From: a virus
Direction: 5' to 3' (one strand)
Length of the DNA: 33,328 nucleotides
IMG/VR virus record: IMGVR_UViG_3300030106_006913
Span: 1-33,328 of that record
Shown here: positions 7,334 through 16,228 of the stretch, one piece after another
How the letters are laid out: each line of letters starts with the position of its first letter
How positions within the stretch are numbered: the stretch's first letter is position 1
The notes under the pieces: model-generated
What the model was told of the DNA's origin: nothing
The model's input: the letters and a program-made list of their open reading frames with translations, nothing else
Database searches by the model: none
Position numbers and translations under genes: made by a program

Positions 7334-10300
7334 TATGCTTTAGCTTGTCTTAATGAACCCCCCAGTCTTTTCTCATCTTCAATGACTTGCTTGACAGTAT
7401 CTTTGATTCTCATTGCCAGAGTTCTCTTCTGCTCCTCACCCTGACCTCCATCTTCTGTTTCGCTACCGTCAGAATTAACAGTAATGTTAATAACAGTTTC
7501 TCCGCTACCTCCTGAAACTTCGATAAGCTCATCAAGCTTTCCAACAACTTCACCGTTACCTCCTCTTGCTCCAGAGTTTAATGCAGCTAAATTACCTCTT
7601 CCAATATTTTGTGTAGCAGCAGCATTCATAACAAACTCTCCTCCCGACAGCATAGCAGGAACCGTATCAACTCCAGCGGCATAAGGGACAGATCCTCCAG
7701 TCGCAGCCATCATAAGGTTGTTATTTTTTAAAGGTAAAACCCCAGGATTTCCATATACATCTGTAGAACCTCCAAATTGATTTCGTCTGCCAGTAAATAA
7801 ATCTGTTAATTTAAAGTTTGCGGGTTTGGTAAAACCTGCACCGCGAGGATCTCCTGCTCCTATAGCTTTTTTACCTTTACCCATTCCTCCCGTAATTCCC
7901 ATTAAGGCACCACTGACTATCGCTGACATTATGGCTCCTTTTAAAGCTCCCTTTTGTTGCTTCCTTTGTTCTTCAAGTTGCTTTTCTTTATCAAGCTGTT
8001 GGAAGTAAAGTCCTAAAGCTTGTTCTTGAGAGGCTTTTTCTCTTTGGGCTTGTGGGCTATTTGCAATGCCATACCTAGTCATTCTTGCGCTTAAAGGCTC
8101 CAACGCTATTGACGCGAATCCTGAACCTCCAGATATTTTATCATAACCACCCATGGTAAATCCTTGAGTGGCAAAATTAAACAAGTCAGACTTTCCAGTT
8201 ATAGCCCCTTGCCCATAACTTCCTGGGGTGAACATGCCACCCCGATTCATTGTTGGGACTGATCCTGAGTTCAAAGCCATCATGAATGCAGGACCATATT
8301 TTTTAACTGCCCCTTTGTTCATGACAAACTCTCCCCCAGTCAAAAGAGCGGGAACATCATCACGATTACCAGAACCGCCACTTACTCTTCCACCAGAGTT
8401 AAATCCAAATATTGATTTTAACACTCCTCCAATAACACCATTTCCTCCTCCAGAGCCGCCTTGGTTTGGATTACCAAAGTTGCCCATTATGTTGTTAATT
8501 GCTTGATTCATAAATGCCTTAGATAAACCTAAGAAGAAATCTGAAGCGGCTCTTCTAAGAGTATCCCCTAAATTTTCTCCTTTAGCTATGGCATCTACCA
8601 TTGCGTCCCCAATGTTTCTTGCAAACTCTACAGATGAATCAACAATTGTTCCTGCAAGTTGTTCAGCCTCATCAAGCTCACGTAACCCTCTTACATCTCC
8701 CGCTTGCATTAAACCAAATCTTTTCTGGAAGTTACTATCTCTAATACTTCCTTTTATTCTTGTTGCTGGATCAGTAGATAATTGTGCATTTAACAGATCA
8801 CCTGCTCTAGCATCTCGTAAAGCTTTGGCTTGGTTTTTTAATAAGAAACTAGCGTCAGGAAGACCTTTAATTAATGCTGTGTTTTCTCTTCTTGCATTAG
8901 CCTCGTCTATTGTAGCCTGTATGCCTTCTTCCCTCTTTAGCCTTTCTGATCCCATGGTCTCTTGAAGCTCTCTTACAACATCTCCCATTCCCTCAATATC
9001 GCCCATTTCTCCGCGTAATTGTTCTCGAAGAAATTGATCCAGCCCTGCCGCATCGGTAACACTTGTCATCATACCTCTTACATTTGCTTTTCCAGTCCTT
9101 GCTACCCCTTCTCCTGGTGCTAATTTATCAAGAGCACTTGCAAGCTTTGCTTGCGTATCTGCCAACTCTTTTTCAAAACCCTCTCTTCTAGTAATTCTAG
9201 CGTTTACATTAGCTAATTGTATCTGGTCGTCAGCCTGTGCTAATTCTACACTTTCGCGAGCAAAATCAGTTTGAAGACCTAAACCTCTTTTTCTCATCCT
9301 TGCTCGGATTCGCTCTCTTTCCCTTATATCTGGATCTAGCGCACCTCTTGACTCTCTACCTCTTGTAATAGCTTCTCCAGCATCCGCTATAGATTCCACT
9401 CTCGTTGCCTCCAATTTTGCTAAAGCAATATCTCTTTCAGTCTGTAATTTATCTTTAGCTATACCTAAATTTTCTCTACTTAAGATGATATCATCTTTTA
9501 AAGTGTTAAGTTGATCAACTTTTTCTGAAGTGTTTTCTTCTAAAACTTTATTTGTTGCTTCTAAAATACTGTTTTCTTCTTGTTGGGTAATTACGCCATC
9601 TTTGGAGGCTTCTGCCATTAATTCTTCTAAAGCTTTAACATCGTCTGTCTTTGTTGTAAGCTCTGAAGTAAGCTTAACCATAGATCTTACGGCATCTACA
9701 GTTTTATTTCTTGAGTCTCTCTCTGCTTCTAAAATTTTAATACCATTCTTTCTGTTAATAACCTCTTCTGCACTTAGTCCTGTTCTAAGGATATCCATCT
9801 CAAGTTGTTCCTTGGCATCATCAAGAGCCGTGTCATTCATCTTGGCTCTTTCAGCAGCCATTCTAATTATTCTATTAGTTTGGTTAGCTGTAATTCTAGC
9901 TTTTATTTCTTCTGCCTTTGTATCTGCATCGTTCGCTTTTTTCTTAGCATCCTCTTCCTTCTTAATCAGAGCCATCCTTAATTCATGAAGATCTCTATCT
10001 TGAACGGCTCTCTCTCTTCCATCATCCTTAAAAAGCCTTTCTCTTAACTTAGTCTCTGCCACCCTTAGGGATTGAGAACCAAGACCCGCTTCTTTTATCT
10101 CCTCCTCACTCATTCCTTCGGTCATTTTTTTTATGAGACTGCCTCGGGATTTTCCACCCTTCAAGAAAGCCGAAAGCTGATCTTCATCAAATTTAGTTAA
10201 AAATTCTTTATCTTCTTCAGTTATTCCTAAACCTTCTGCATCCTGTATGGCTTTGGTAAACTTATTAGCCTTAACTATAAGTTGATCAAAAAATGTTAAA

Positions 10301-13300
10301 GTGTCAGCAACTTCATCTTTTGAAATAAATCCGTCCTTTCTTATCTTATCTATAGCTGCCAGCATTTGGTTCATATCTCCCCCCGAAGCAACCACGGTTT
10401 CCATTCCAGCCTCTAACGATTCCCTTAATGCACCTTTTCCAAACAAGTCTGCTCCTTCAAAATTTGCTTCTCTAGCTCCAAATGCTGCACCTTTTGATGA
10501 AAGCATAAATTTTTGAAAGGCATTGAGGTCTTTAAGTTCATCATCTCTCATTGCAAACGCAGAATTTTGTCCTGAGAATTTACCATCAGTTAGGCGGTCC
10601 ATGGTATCCTTAACTCTTTTTTGTCCAGTAGGACTTAGCATATCGAGTCTAATGGCAGCTTTTTGAGCAGACTCGGAAACTTGAGACATAGCATCAGCCG
10701 CAGCATTTGTAACACCTGTTACTTGATCAAAAACATCAGAACCTATTTTGTATGCAGCCGTAAGTATACCAACCTTAACAGACAATCCTTTTAGGAAGCC
10801 TCCAAGTTTGCCAACCTTTCCACCCGCTCCCTCTAAGGCACCACCTAATCCTTCCAGAGCAAAGGATGCCGTCGATCCCGCAGCAATTCCCTCTGAAACA
10901 ATATTAGTATATCTTGCAAAACCATCGGTAGCATCAGCAGTGGCACCACCAAGCATTGTCATTCCAGCTTGCAATGCAAATATTCCACCAAGCAAATCTC
11001 TATTTCCTTCTTTTACCTCATTGTCGGAACTCAGTCTTTCTGATGCCGCATCATTTACCTTTTTTCTTGTTTGACCATTTGTTTTGATTTGGGCAGTAAG
11101 TTTTTTAAGTTCTGCATTTGCGTCTGCATTGGTCATCTTGCCATGTTTTATTTCCTTATTGAGAGCACGAATAACATTATTTAAACTTTTTAAAGATGCC
11201 TCTACTGGCTTAGAGCTTGTTCCTATATCTTGCATGGTTAGCCCTTTTGCAAAGTTAGGGATAGCTCCAGTGGGCTCATCCCTTGTATTAGTCACCGCAA
11301 GACCCATTGGGTTCCCAGCATTCCTTAAAGAAGGATCTTGATTAATTCTTATCTGATTTATGGGTAGACCCGCCGCAGACTCTCTAGCCACAGCATCTTC
11401 TAAACCGCGAGCAAAATTAGGAATATATCCAGAAGCACTTTGGAATCTTCTGCCTACGAGTTGATCCCTTCTCCTTAATATAAGTGGTTCAGCCTTACTA
11501 CTAAACTCTCTCTTAAGATTACCCTTCTTATCAAACCACGAAGGATTTTTGGATCTAACTTCAGATGTAGCCATGATTTGAGCATTCATCTGTTTTTCGC
11601 TAGGATCAAACCTACCTGCACCTTTTTCTTTTATAACTTTCTGATAAAAACTTTTTAAATTATCTTGAGATGTGCTAACTTTAAAGTCTCCTGTATTTTG
11701 ACCACTCGGTATACCAAAAAACTCTTTTATTGTTTCTAAATTTGAACCCATTCTTACATCAAAATCCCCGCCCTTTTCTCTTTGTGCGGCTCTATAATCA
11801 AGAGACGAGGCTATAGCCACTTCGAAAGCGGCACCTATCACTCCCATTAATGCCCCTTTTGCTCCGCGAGTAGTATCAAATCCTTTTTGTATTTCACTTT
11901 CTTGTGCTATTCTACCTAAAGGCTCTAATTTCTTAGTATATAGAGAGGCAGCTTTAAAGATTTCAGATGAAATCATATCTTCAATGCTAGCCTCTTTAGC
12001 ATCGCTCCCTTTTTTGACTGCACTTTCGACAGGTCCACGAACAATTCCTCCCCTAACCTTTACTCCGTCTACTGTTTTGGGTGCTCCTTTTATTTGTTGT
12101 ATTGGCTTCTCCTTGCCAATCTCTGGAACTAAGTAAAAGAAATTAGAAGCGTCTACGCTGGTGACTTTCTTTTTTCCCCCCTTTGCTTTTGCAAAGTTCG
12201 GGACATATCCCCCTGCCGCCCCAATCTTTTTGGCTCCCGCAGGGAGTCCCATGGAAGAAACCATATTCTGATTGAATATTGCTGACCCACCGCTTCCTGC
12301 AAAATTTGGAACGATAAACTCGCTAGTATTGGCAACCATTGTGCCACGTTGCCCACCTCCAAAATTAAAGTTAGGTATAGTTACTGGTTTAGCGGAACTT
12401 GGTGCTCCTCCTACTCCTTTATTAATATCACTTTGTTCTGAACCATAGCCCATCACAGCATTAAAGTTTGGTATGTATCCACCAGCACCACGACCTCTTG
12501 CACCTCTGGTTCCAGCAAAAACCGCAGGGGTGATTTTAGATGCAATCCCCTGCATCCTTGTCATTATTGCCATTTGCTCATTGAGAGCAGTGGTAAAGAA
12601 TTTAATTTGAGCTTTTCTTTTTTGTTCTATACTCAAAGTGCTATTCTCGATATTCATAATCTGCTTTTGAATATCTGCGTTACCTAGAAGCGTGGATGCT
12701 ATCTGCCCCTGAAGCGTAGCCTGTTCTTTTGCCGCTTTGTTTAAACCAAAGAAGGTTTTAAGAGAACCCACTCCAAATTTGGCTAAGTCAATAGTTAGCT
12801 TGGCGATGATTGCGCCAAATATTGCTAACCCAGGTCCACTAAGCACTGCACCTATACCTTTTACTATACCTTTTGCAAAATCGCTACCTAAACCCTCTCC
12901 TTCAAGAAGGCTTTTAATGTTTCCAACTAAAGAATTGAAAAAGCCTAAAATATTTTGCAAACTATCTGTAACTCCGATCTCACCAAGAGTGTTGGCTAAC
13001 TCTTTAAGGTTTACGGTAGCCTCGTTGATGGCTGCTGACAAAGTTTGGTTAAGGGCTACATTACGAGAGTAAGCTTCAGTTGTAGCATTAGCTGCGATCT
13101 CTGTAACTTTAATAGCAGTAGAGGTTTCTCTGTTGTAATCTTCAAGAATAGCTAGGAATGGAGCAATCTGGAATTTTCCAACTAAGTTCTCTGCAATTTG
13201 AAGCCTCTTGGCATCTGGTAATGTTTCTAAAGTTTTACCTAAGTTTTGAATTAATTTGGTTGCACTAAGAACTTGGCCAGAAGCATCTGTAACTTCAACA

Positions 13301-14115
13301 CCAAGGTTTTGCATGGTTTGCAGTTTGTCTAGACTTTGAATTCTAGTAAAAATTGTTTTAAAGGAGTTACCAATCACGGCACCACCTCGGGCAGTTCTTT
13401 CTTGAACGGCAGTAATTACACCAACCAACTCATTGAAAGAAACACCAGCTTGAATAGCAACTGATCCAGAACGCTTGATACCCTCAATCAAATCTCTTTC
13501 CGAAACCGCAGCAGAAACAGCGGCGGCTGATAGTTTATTTAAAACTTCCGCACTGGTAATACCAGTGGAGTTGAAAGAGTTAATAGCGGAAGTTAATCCT
13601 GCAACCGCTTCAGCAGCACCTAATCCCGACAAACGACTTAGAACAAGAGAATCATTTAATCTCTTTGTAACCTCTTCGGCTTTCAAACCTTGACGACTTA
13701 ATTCTAATGCCGCTTGAGCAACAGTATCGAAAGACTGTTCAGTGTTTCTAGCTACATCAAAAATTGTTTTCTTAAATCTATCTAGTTCCTGAGTGGTTGT
13801 TCCTAAAATAGAATTAATGCTGGCTAAAGATTTCTCAACCTCAACAGTTGTTTTTACAAGATCTTGAAAGCCTCTTGTAACAGCCGACAAAACACCCACC
13901 GAAGCTCCGAATGCTAACACACGGGCATTAGCAGCCTCCATAGATTTTGTAAATTGGTCTGCCTTACCAGTAATTCGTCCTAGAGGCTGTGAAAGTCCCT
14001 CGATACTCTTGGCACCTGGACCCATGTTAACCTTGAGACTTTTACCTGCTCTTTTAGCAGCAGCCTCAATACTTGCTTCTAATCCTGTTTGTGTGACTGG
14101 TATCTGAATTGGCAT
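7333..14115 (-). CDS. Tail tape measure protein with embedded nuclease-like domain
   Basis: At 2260 residues this is the largest gene; it sets tail length and occupies the tube. Residues about 60-345 form the phage tape-measure core (VEVEKSLASINSILGTTTQE; SAAVSERDLIEGIKRSG; ERTARGGAVIGNSFKTIFTR). A hydrophobic stretch lies near 420-445. Six IPNF motifs occur at 546-552, 579-584, 601-606, 636-642, 896-902 and 951-956. Between the fourth and fifth sits a PD-(D/E)XK-like fold: GAAFE (E765), GGDFDV (D784, D786), GDFK (D810, K812). Residues 1180-1750 are largely charged coiled coil. Near the C-terminus are two GGEFVMN repeats preceded by VPA, a recurrent tape-measure motif. Putative tail assembly genes lie upstream and tip genes downstream. 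The tape-measure role is firm; the nuclease is inferred. Confidence 0.93.
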   Translation of the reverse strand: MPIQIPVTQTGLEASIEAAAKRAGKSLKVNMGPGAKSIEGLSQPLGRITGKADQFTKSMEAANARVLAFGASVGVLSAVTRGFQDLVKTTVEVEKSLASINSILGTTTQELDRFKKTIFDVARNTEQSFDTVAQAALELSRQGLKAEEVTKRLNDSLVLSRLSGLGAAEAVAGLTSAINSFNSTGITSAEVLNKLSAAAVSAAVSERDLIEGIKRSGSVAIQAGVSFNELVGVITAVQERTARGGAVIGNSFKTIFTRIQSLDKLQTMQNLGVEVTDASGQVLSATKLIQNLGKTLETLPDAKRLQIAENLVGKFQIAPFLAILEDYNRETSTAIKVTEIAANATTEAYSRNVALNQTLSAAINEATVNLKELANTLGEIGVTDSLQNILGFFNSLVGNIKSLLEGEGLGSDFAKGIVKGIGAVLSGPGLAIFGAIIAKLTIDLAKFGVGSLKTFFGLNKAAKEQATLQGQIASTLLGNADIQKQIMNIENSTLSIEQKRKAQIKFFTTALNEQMAIMTRMQGIASKITPAVFAGTRGARGRGAGGYIPNFNAVMGYGSEQSDINKGVGGAPSSAKPVTIPNFNFGGGQRGTMVANTSEFIVPNFAGSGGSAIFNQNMVSSMGLPAGAKKIGAAGGYVPNFAKAKGGKKKVTSVDASNFFYLVPEIGKEKPIQQIKGAPKTVDGVKVRGGIVRGPVESAVKKGSDAKEASIEDMISSEIFKAASLYTKKLEPLGRIAQESEIQKGFDTTRGAKGALMGVIGAAFEVAIASSLDYRAAQREKGGDFDVRMGSNLETIKEFFGIPSGQNTGDFKVSTSQDNLKSFYQKVIKEKGAGRFDPSEKQMNAQIMATSEVRSKNPSWFDKKGNLKREFSSKAEPLILRRRDQLVGRRFQSASGYIPNFARGLEDAVARESAAGLPINQIRINQDPSLRNAGNPMGLAVTNTRDEPTGAIPNFAKGLTMQDIGTSSKPVEASLKSLNNVIRALNKEIKHGKMTNADANAELKKLTAQIKTNGQTRKKVNDAASERLSSDNEVKEGNRDLLGGIFALQAGMTMLGGATADATDGFARYTNIVSEGIAAGSTASFALEGLGGALEGAGGKVGKLGGFLKGLSVKVGILTAAYKIGSDVFDQVTGVTNAAADAMSQVSESAQKAAIRLDMLSPTGQKRVKDTMDRLTDGKFSGQNSAFAMRDDELKDLNAFQKFMLSSKGAAFGAREANFEGADLFGKGALRESLEAGMETVVASGGDMNQMLAAIDKIRKDGFISKDEVADTLTFFDQLIVKANKFTKAIQDAEGLGITEEDKEFLTKFDEDQLSAFLKGGKSRGSLIKKMTEGMSEEEIKEAGLGSQSLRVAETKLRERLFKDDGRERAVQDRDLHELRMALIKKEEDAKKKANDADTKAEEIKARITANQTNRIIRMAAERAKMNDTALDDAKEQLEMDILRTGLSAEEVINRKNGIKILEAERDSRNKTVDAVRSMVKLTSELTTKTDDVKALEELMAEASKDGVITQQEENSILEATNKVLEENTSEKVDQLNTLKDDIILSRENLGIAKDKLQTERDIALAKLEATRVESIADAGEAITRGRESRGALDPDIRERERIRARMRKRGLGLQTDFARESVELAQADDQIQLANVNARITRREGFEKELADTQAKLASALDKLAPGEGVARTGKANVRGMMTSVTDAAGLDQFLREQLRGEMGDIEGMGDVVRELQETMGSERLKREEGIQATIDEANARRENTALIKGLPDASFLLKNQAKALRDARAGDLLNAQLSTDPATRIKGSIRDSNFQKRFGLMQAGDVRGLRELDEAEQLAGTIVDSSVEFARNIGDAMVDAIAKGENLGDTLRRAASDFFLGLSKAFMNQAINNIMGNFGNPNQGGSGGGNGVIGGVLKSIFGFNSGGRVSGGSGNRDDVPALLTGGEFVMNKGAVKKYGPAFMMALNSGSVPTMNRGGMFTPGSYGQGAITGKSDLFNFATQGFTMGGYDKISGGSGFASIALEPLSARMTRYGIANSPQAQREKASQEQALGLYFQQLDKEKQLEEQRKQQKGALKGAIMSAIVSGALMGITGGMGKGKKAIGAGDPRGAGFTKPANFKLTDLFTGRRNQFGGSTDVYGNPGVLPLKNNNLMMAATGGSVPYAAGVDTVPAMLSGGEFVMNAAATQNIGRGNLAALNSGARGGNGEVVGKLDELIEVSGGSGETVINITVNSDGSETEDGGQGEEQKRTLAMRIKDTVKQVIEDEKRLGGSLRQAKA

Positions 14116-14136
14116 AACCGTAAACCTTTGTTGTAT

Positions 14137-14154
14137 TTACACAAAGATTTACAC
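14137..14154 (-). promoter_or_regulatory. Doubled GTGTAA element upstream of the tape measure gene
   Basis: On the minus strand GTGTAA occurs at 14154-14149 (where it includes the stop codon of the preceding gene) and again at 14142-14137, 21 bases before the tape measure ATG. It is one of the recurring AGTGTAA-type sites in this window. Function unproven. Confidence 0.4.
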
Positions 14155-15132
14155 ATCCTGCCCAGCTAATCGCATCATTTGTTCCATATTAAGCTTTCCA
14201 CCATGTTTCTTTAACTCATCTGAAAGAGAAACAGCACTACCTTCGGGTTGAATTGCTTTCATGTCTTCTCTAGTAGCACCAAATACAGCAGAAGCATCAG
14301 AATCGTCTCTTAGACCTCCTCCTCCGTTGGTTTTGTTTCTTTGTGCTTCTGAAAAAGCTATAAGCTTTTGTGGATCTTGTTTAATATTTTCAGGTATATC
14401 ATCAGTAAATTGAAATATATTAAAAAACATTCTCCCAAATAAAACTACCCTTAATTGATAGATAGTTAGTCCTGTTACTGGTTTTGAATAAAACCCATTA
14501 ACATCTTCACATAACGAAAGATACATGCTAAAAAAAGGACGCAACACAGCCTCTTGTATTCTTGAATCACTCAACCTGTCCTGAACATTTTTCTGAATAG
14601 ATGTTAGCTCAATAATTTCCCATGGCTCTAGATTTGCAAATTCTTCCTCTGAGTATAAATGTTCTGTTAAATCTTTATTTTTAAATAATAAAAATCTCAG
14701 AATTTCATCTGCGCTTCTAGAAGTAGCATAGTCATCAGCGGTTTGACCTATCACCTCTTTCCTGCTCTCCTTTAAACTCTCAATTTCATTTAGCTTTTCA
14801 TCAATAGTTTGATTCATAGCCTCTTTTTGTGAGGGCAGAAAAATGCTTCTGACTGTTCTTTTTAAATTTGAGACTTCATATTCTAAAGACGCTATCTTTT
14901 GGTCATCTTTGTCTTCCCAAATTCCCTCTTTAATTACATATTTTAACCTATCTTCTTCGCTCTCTAAACCTTTCTTGATAGCTAGCTGTCGATATTTTTC
15001 ATAATATTTATGTAAATATCTCTGATCCCTGATACTGATGTGTTTGATATAAACAGTCTTTTCATTAAAGACGGCTTCTGTATACCCATCAAAAGCCTCA
15101 CCTATTAGTGAGATATAGAATTCTTCTTTCAA
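14149..15132 (-). CDS. Putative tail assembly protein (second of a related pair)
   Basis: A 327-residue, mainly helical, charged protein directly upstream of the tape measure, the position where tail assembly chaperones lie in long-tailed phages. Its centre resembles the upstream neighbour at 15129-15884: both have EGIWEDKDDQ or GGVWSEDDAQ, then a coiled coil, then a (V)xxxTADxxAxxRxxxxLLxF-like helix. The C-terminus (SVFGATREDM; HGGKLNMEQMMRLAGQ) is unique to this protein. The likely start is TTG at 15132, sharing TTGA with the previous stop, which implies coupled re-initiation. No membrane segment or signal is seen. The chaperone role is inferred from position only. Confidence 0.6.
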   Translation of the reverse strand: MKEEFYISLIGEAFDGYTEAVFNEKTVYIKHISIRDQRYLHKYYEKYRQLAIKKGLESEEDRLKYVIKEGIWEDKDDQKIASLEYEVSNLKRTVRSIFLPSQKEAMNQTIDEKLNEIESLKESRKEVIGQTADDYATSRSADEILRFLLFKNKDLTEHLYSEEEFANLEPWEIIELTSIQKNVQDRLSDSRIQEAVLRPFFSMYLSLCEDVNGFYSKPVTGLTIYQLRVVLFGRMFFNIFQFTDDIPENIKQDPQKLIAFSEAQRNKTNGGGGLRDDSDASAVFGATREDMKAIQPEGSAVSLSDELKKHGGKLNMEQMMRLAGQDV

Positions 15133-15884
15133 AGATCACCTTTTTCCATGTCCTCGATAAGCTTATTAAACTCATCGGGAGTCGAGGCTTGATTGAAAAA
15201 CCAAAAAGCTAAAATAGTAGTAACTTTTTTGACAATAGCTTCATACAAATCACTGCTATTATCTTCTTTTCCATAATAATCATTAATTTTTTCTTCGAAC
15301 TCTTCTCCTTTAAAATATGGAAGAGGATCTTCATCATCCTCTCTTTGGATATGAGTAAGCATTAAAGTATACCAAAGCAGTAAACGATTTTGAGCTTTAG
15401 TATCTGCCGTATGATCAAACAGTGAATGCATGGAAGACTCCGCATTAACAATTTTTCTCTTTGTAAAAGCTAGATCCTCCTTTAGTTTTTCTAATTTTTC
15501 TTTCTGTTTTTCTGTCTTTTTCTCTACGTTTTCGAGACGGACATATTCATTTTGAATATCAAAAATTTCTTTATAAAGCTTTCCATAGTCTTGAGCATCA
15601 TCTTCACTCCATACTCCCCCTGTATCGCTATACTTTTTAAACAACATAGCCTTGGTCAAAATTCCTTTTTTTACGCATCTACTCAATTCTACCGAATACT
15701 CAAGTTCTGCATCCTCAAGTTCTCTGCGAGAAGGTCTTTTAATTTTAATCTGAACAGGAACTTTTTCCTTCACCTTTTTAGTGACAGTCGTTTCTTCTCC
15801 AGTTTTTTTGTTTTTCCGAGTGTGGGTTTTCTCGATTTCTTTTTCTTCGTCTAGAGTAAATGAATATAATTCTTTAAAAGCCAT
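15129..15884 (-). CDS. Putative tail assembly protein (first of a related pair)
   Basis: A 251-residue, highly charged helical protein. The N-terminal 50 residues are Lys/Glu-rich (EIEKTHTRKNKKTGEET, then VPVQIKIKRPSRRELEDAE). A coiled coil covers about 105-150, followed by AESSMHSLFDHTADTKAQNR and a tryptophan-containing helix. It resembles the next gene (14149-15132) over the central region, which suggests duplication. The start ATG at 15884 has a good Shine-Dalgarno (AAGGAAAAAGG). By position before the tape measure it is probably a tail assembly chaperone. I found no workable slippery site that would fuse it to the next gene, because a stop in the other frame lies just before the TTG. Confidence 0.6.
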   Translation of the reverse strand: MAFKELYSFTLDEEKEIEKTHTRKNKKTGEETTVTKKVKEKVPVQIKIKRPSRRELEDAELEYSVELSRCVKKGILTKAMLFKKYSDTGGVWSEDDAQDYGKLYKEIFDIQNEYVRLENVEKKTEKQKEKLEKLKEDLAFTKRKIVNAESSMHSLFDHTADTKAQNRLLLWYTLMLTHIQREDDEDPLPYFKGEEFEEKINDYYGKEDNSSDLYEAIVKKVTTILAFWFFNQASTPDEFNKLIEDMEKGDL

Positions 15885-15895
15885 AACCTTTTTCC

Positions 15896-16183
15896 TTATT
15901 TAAAAATGAAACTTACAGTATAATTATCTATTTCAGAACCTAAATTTCTAATAGATTCGTTACCAACATCTAGAATTCTTTTCCTAATCCAGTTTACCTT
16001 TTGAGGGGTAAAGTGGTTAGCCGTATCAATTATTTTGTGGTATTCCTGCGGAATGTTCTCATACAGCTTTTCATAATGGAAGTCATGATCTTTTTTCATG
16101 TCTTCAACCATGATTAACATCATTTTAAAAAGCCTAGAAATCTCCCCATTGGAGCTTTCAGATAATTTTTTTTTAGCATCCAT
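15896..16183 (-). CDS. Small helical protein of unknown function, first gene of the tail operon
   Basis: A 95-residue soluble protein, helical by composition, with a Met-rich amphipathic segment (LFKMMLIMVEDMKKDHDFHY) and a C-terminal IDNYTVSFIFK strand. I do not recognise a family. The start ATG at 16183 has AGGATTAAGG just upstream as ribosome binding site. It opens the minus-strand tail operon and diverges from the plus-strand gene at 16229. Twelve bases separate it from the putative tail assembly gene downstream, so a role in tail assembly or neck formation is plausible but unproven. Confidence 0.6.
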   Translation of the reverse strand: MDAKKKLSESSNGEISRLFKMMLIMVEDMKKDHDFHYEKLYENIPQEYHKIIDTANHFTPQKVNWIRKRILDVGNESIRNLGSEIDNYTVSFIFK

Positions 16184-16199
16184 GCCTTAATCCTATCTT

Positions 16200-16227
16200 A
16201 TTATATAAATAAAAGTGTAAAAATCAA
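16200..16227 (-). promoter_or_regulatory. Sigma70-like promoter of the minus-strand tail operon
   Basis: On the minus strand TTGATT (16227-16222), a 16-base spacer, then TATAAT (16205-16200), 17 bases before the ATG at 16183. It overlaps the plus-strand late-like box at 16204-16211, so the two divergent promoters share the same 45 bases and could compete. Inferred from sequence. Confidence 0.45.
16204..16220 (+). promoter_or_regulatory. TATAAATA plus AAGTGTAA, likely late promoter of the connector-tube operon
   Basis: TATAAATA (16204-16211) is identical to the T4 late promoter core. The window's recurring AAGTGTAA (16213-16220) follows directly and lies eight bases before the ATG at 16229. 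The combination TATAA-(T/A)-rich-AAGTGTAA is also found upstream of phoH (minus) and, in weaker form, upstream of the gene starting at 20736. It is the best example of the putative phage-specific promoter. Confidence 0.5.
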
Positions 16228-16228
16228 C

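Noticed and set aside
8228-11341. Several long open frames on the plus strand opposite the tape measure
   Set aside because: They are shadows of the minus-strand coding frame: low-complexity Ser/Pro/Leu proteins without ribosome sites or family features.
12153-12362. 69-codon minus-strand frame inside the tape measure
   Set aside because: It overlaps the continuous tape measure frame and has no start signal or recognisable features.
15110-15150. Programmed -1 frameshift joining the two putative tail assembly genes (as in lambda G-GT)
   Set aside because: In the second gene's frame a TGA lies two codons before the TTG, and no X-XXY-YYZ heptamer gives a working slip between that stop and the end of the first frame. 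TTGA coupling explains the arrangement better.
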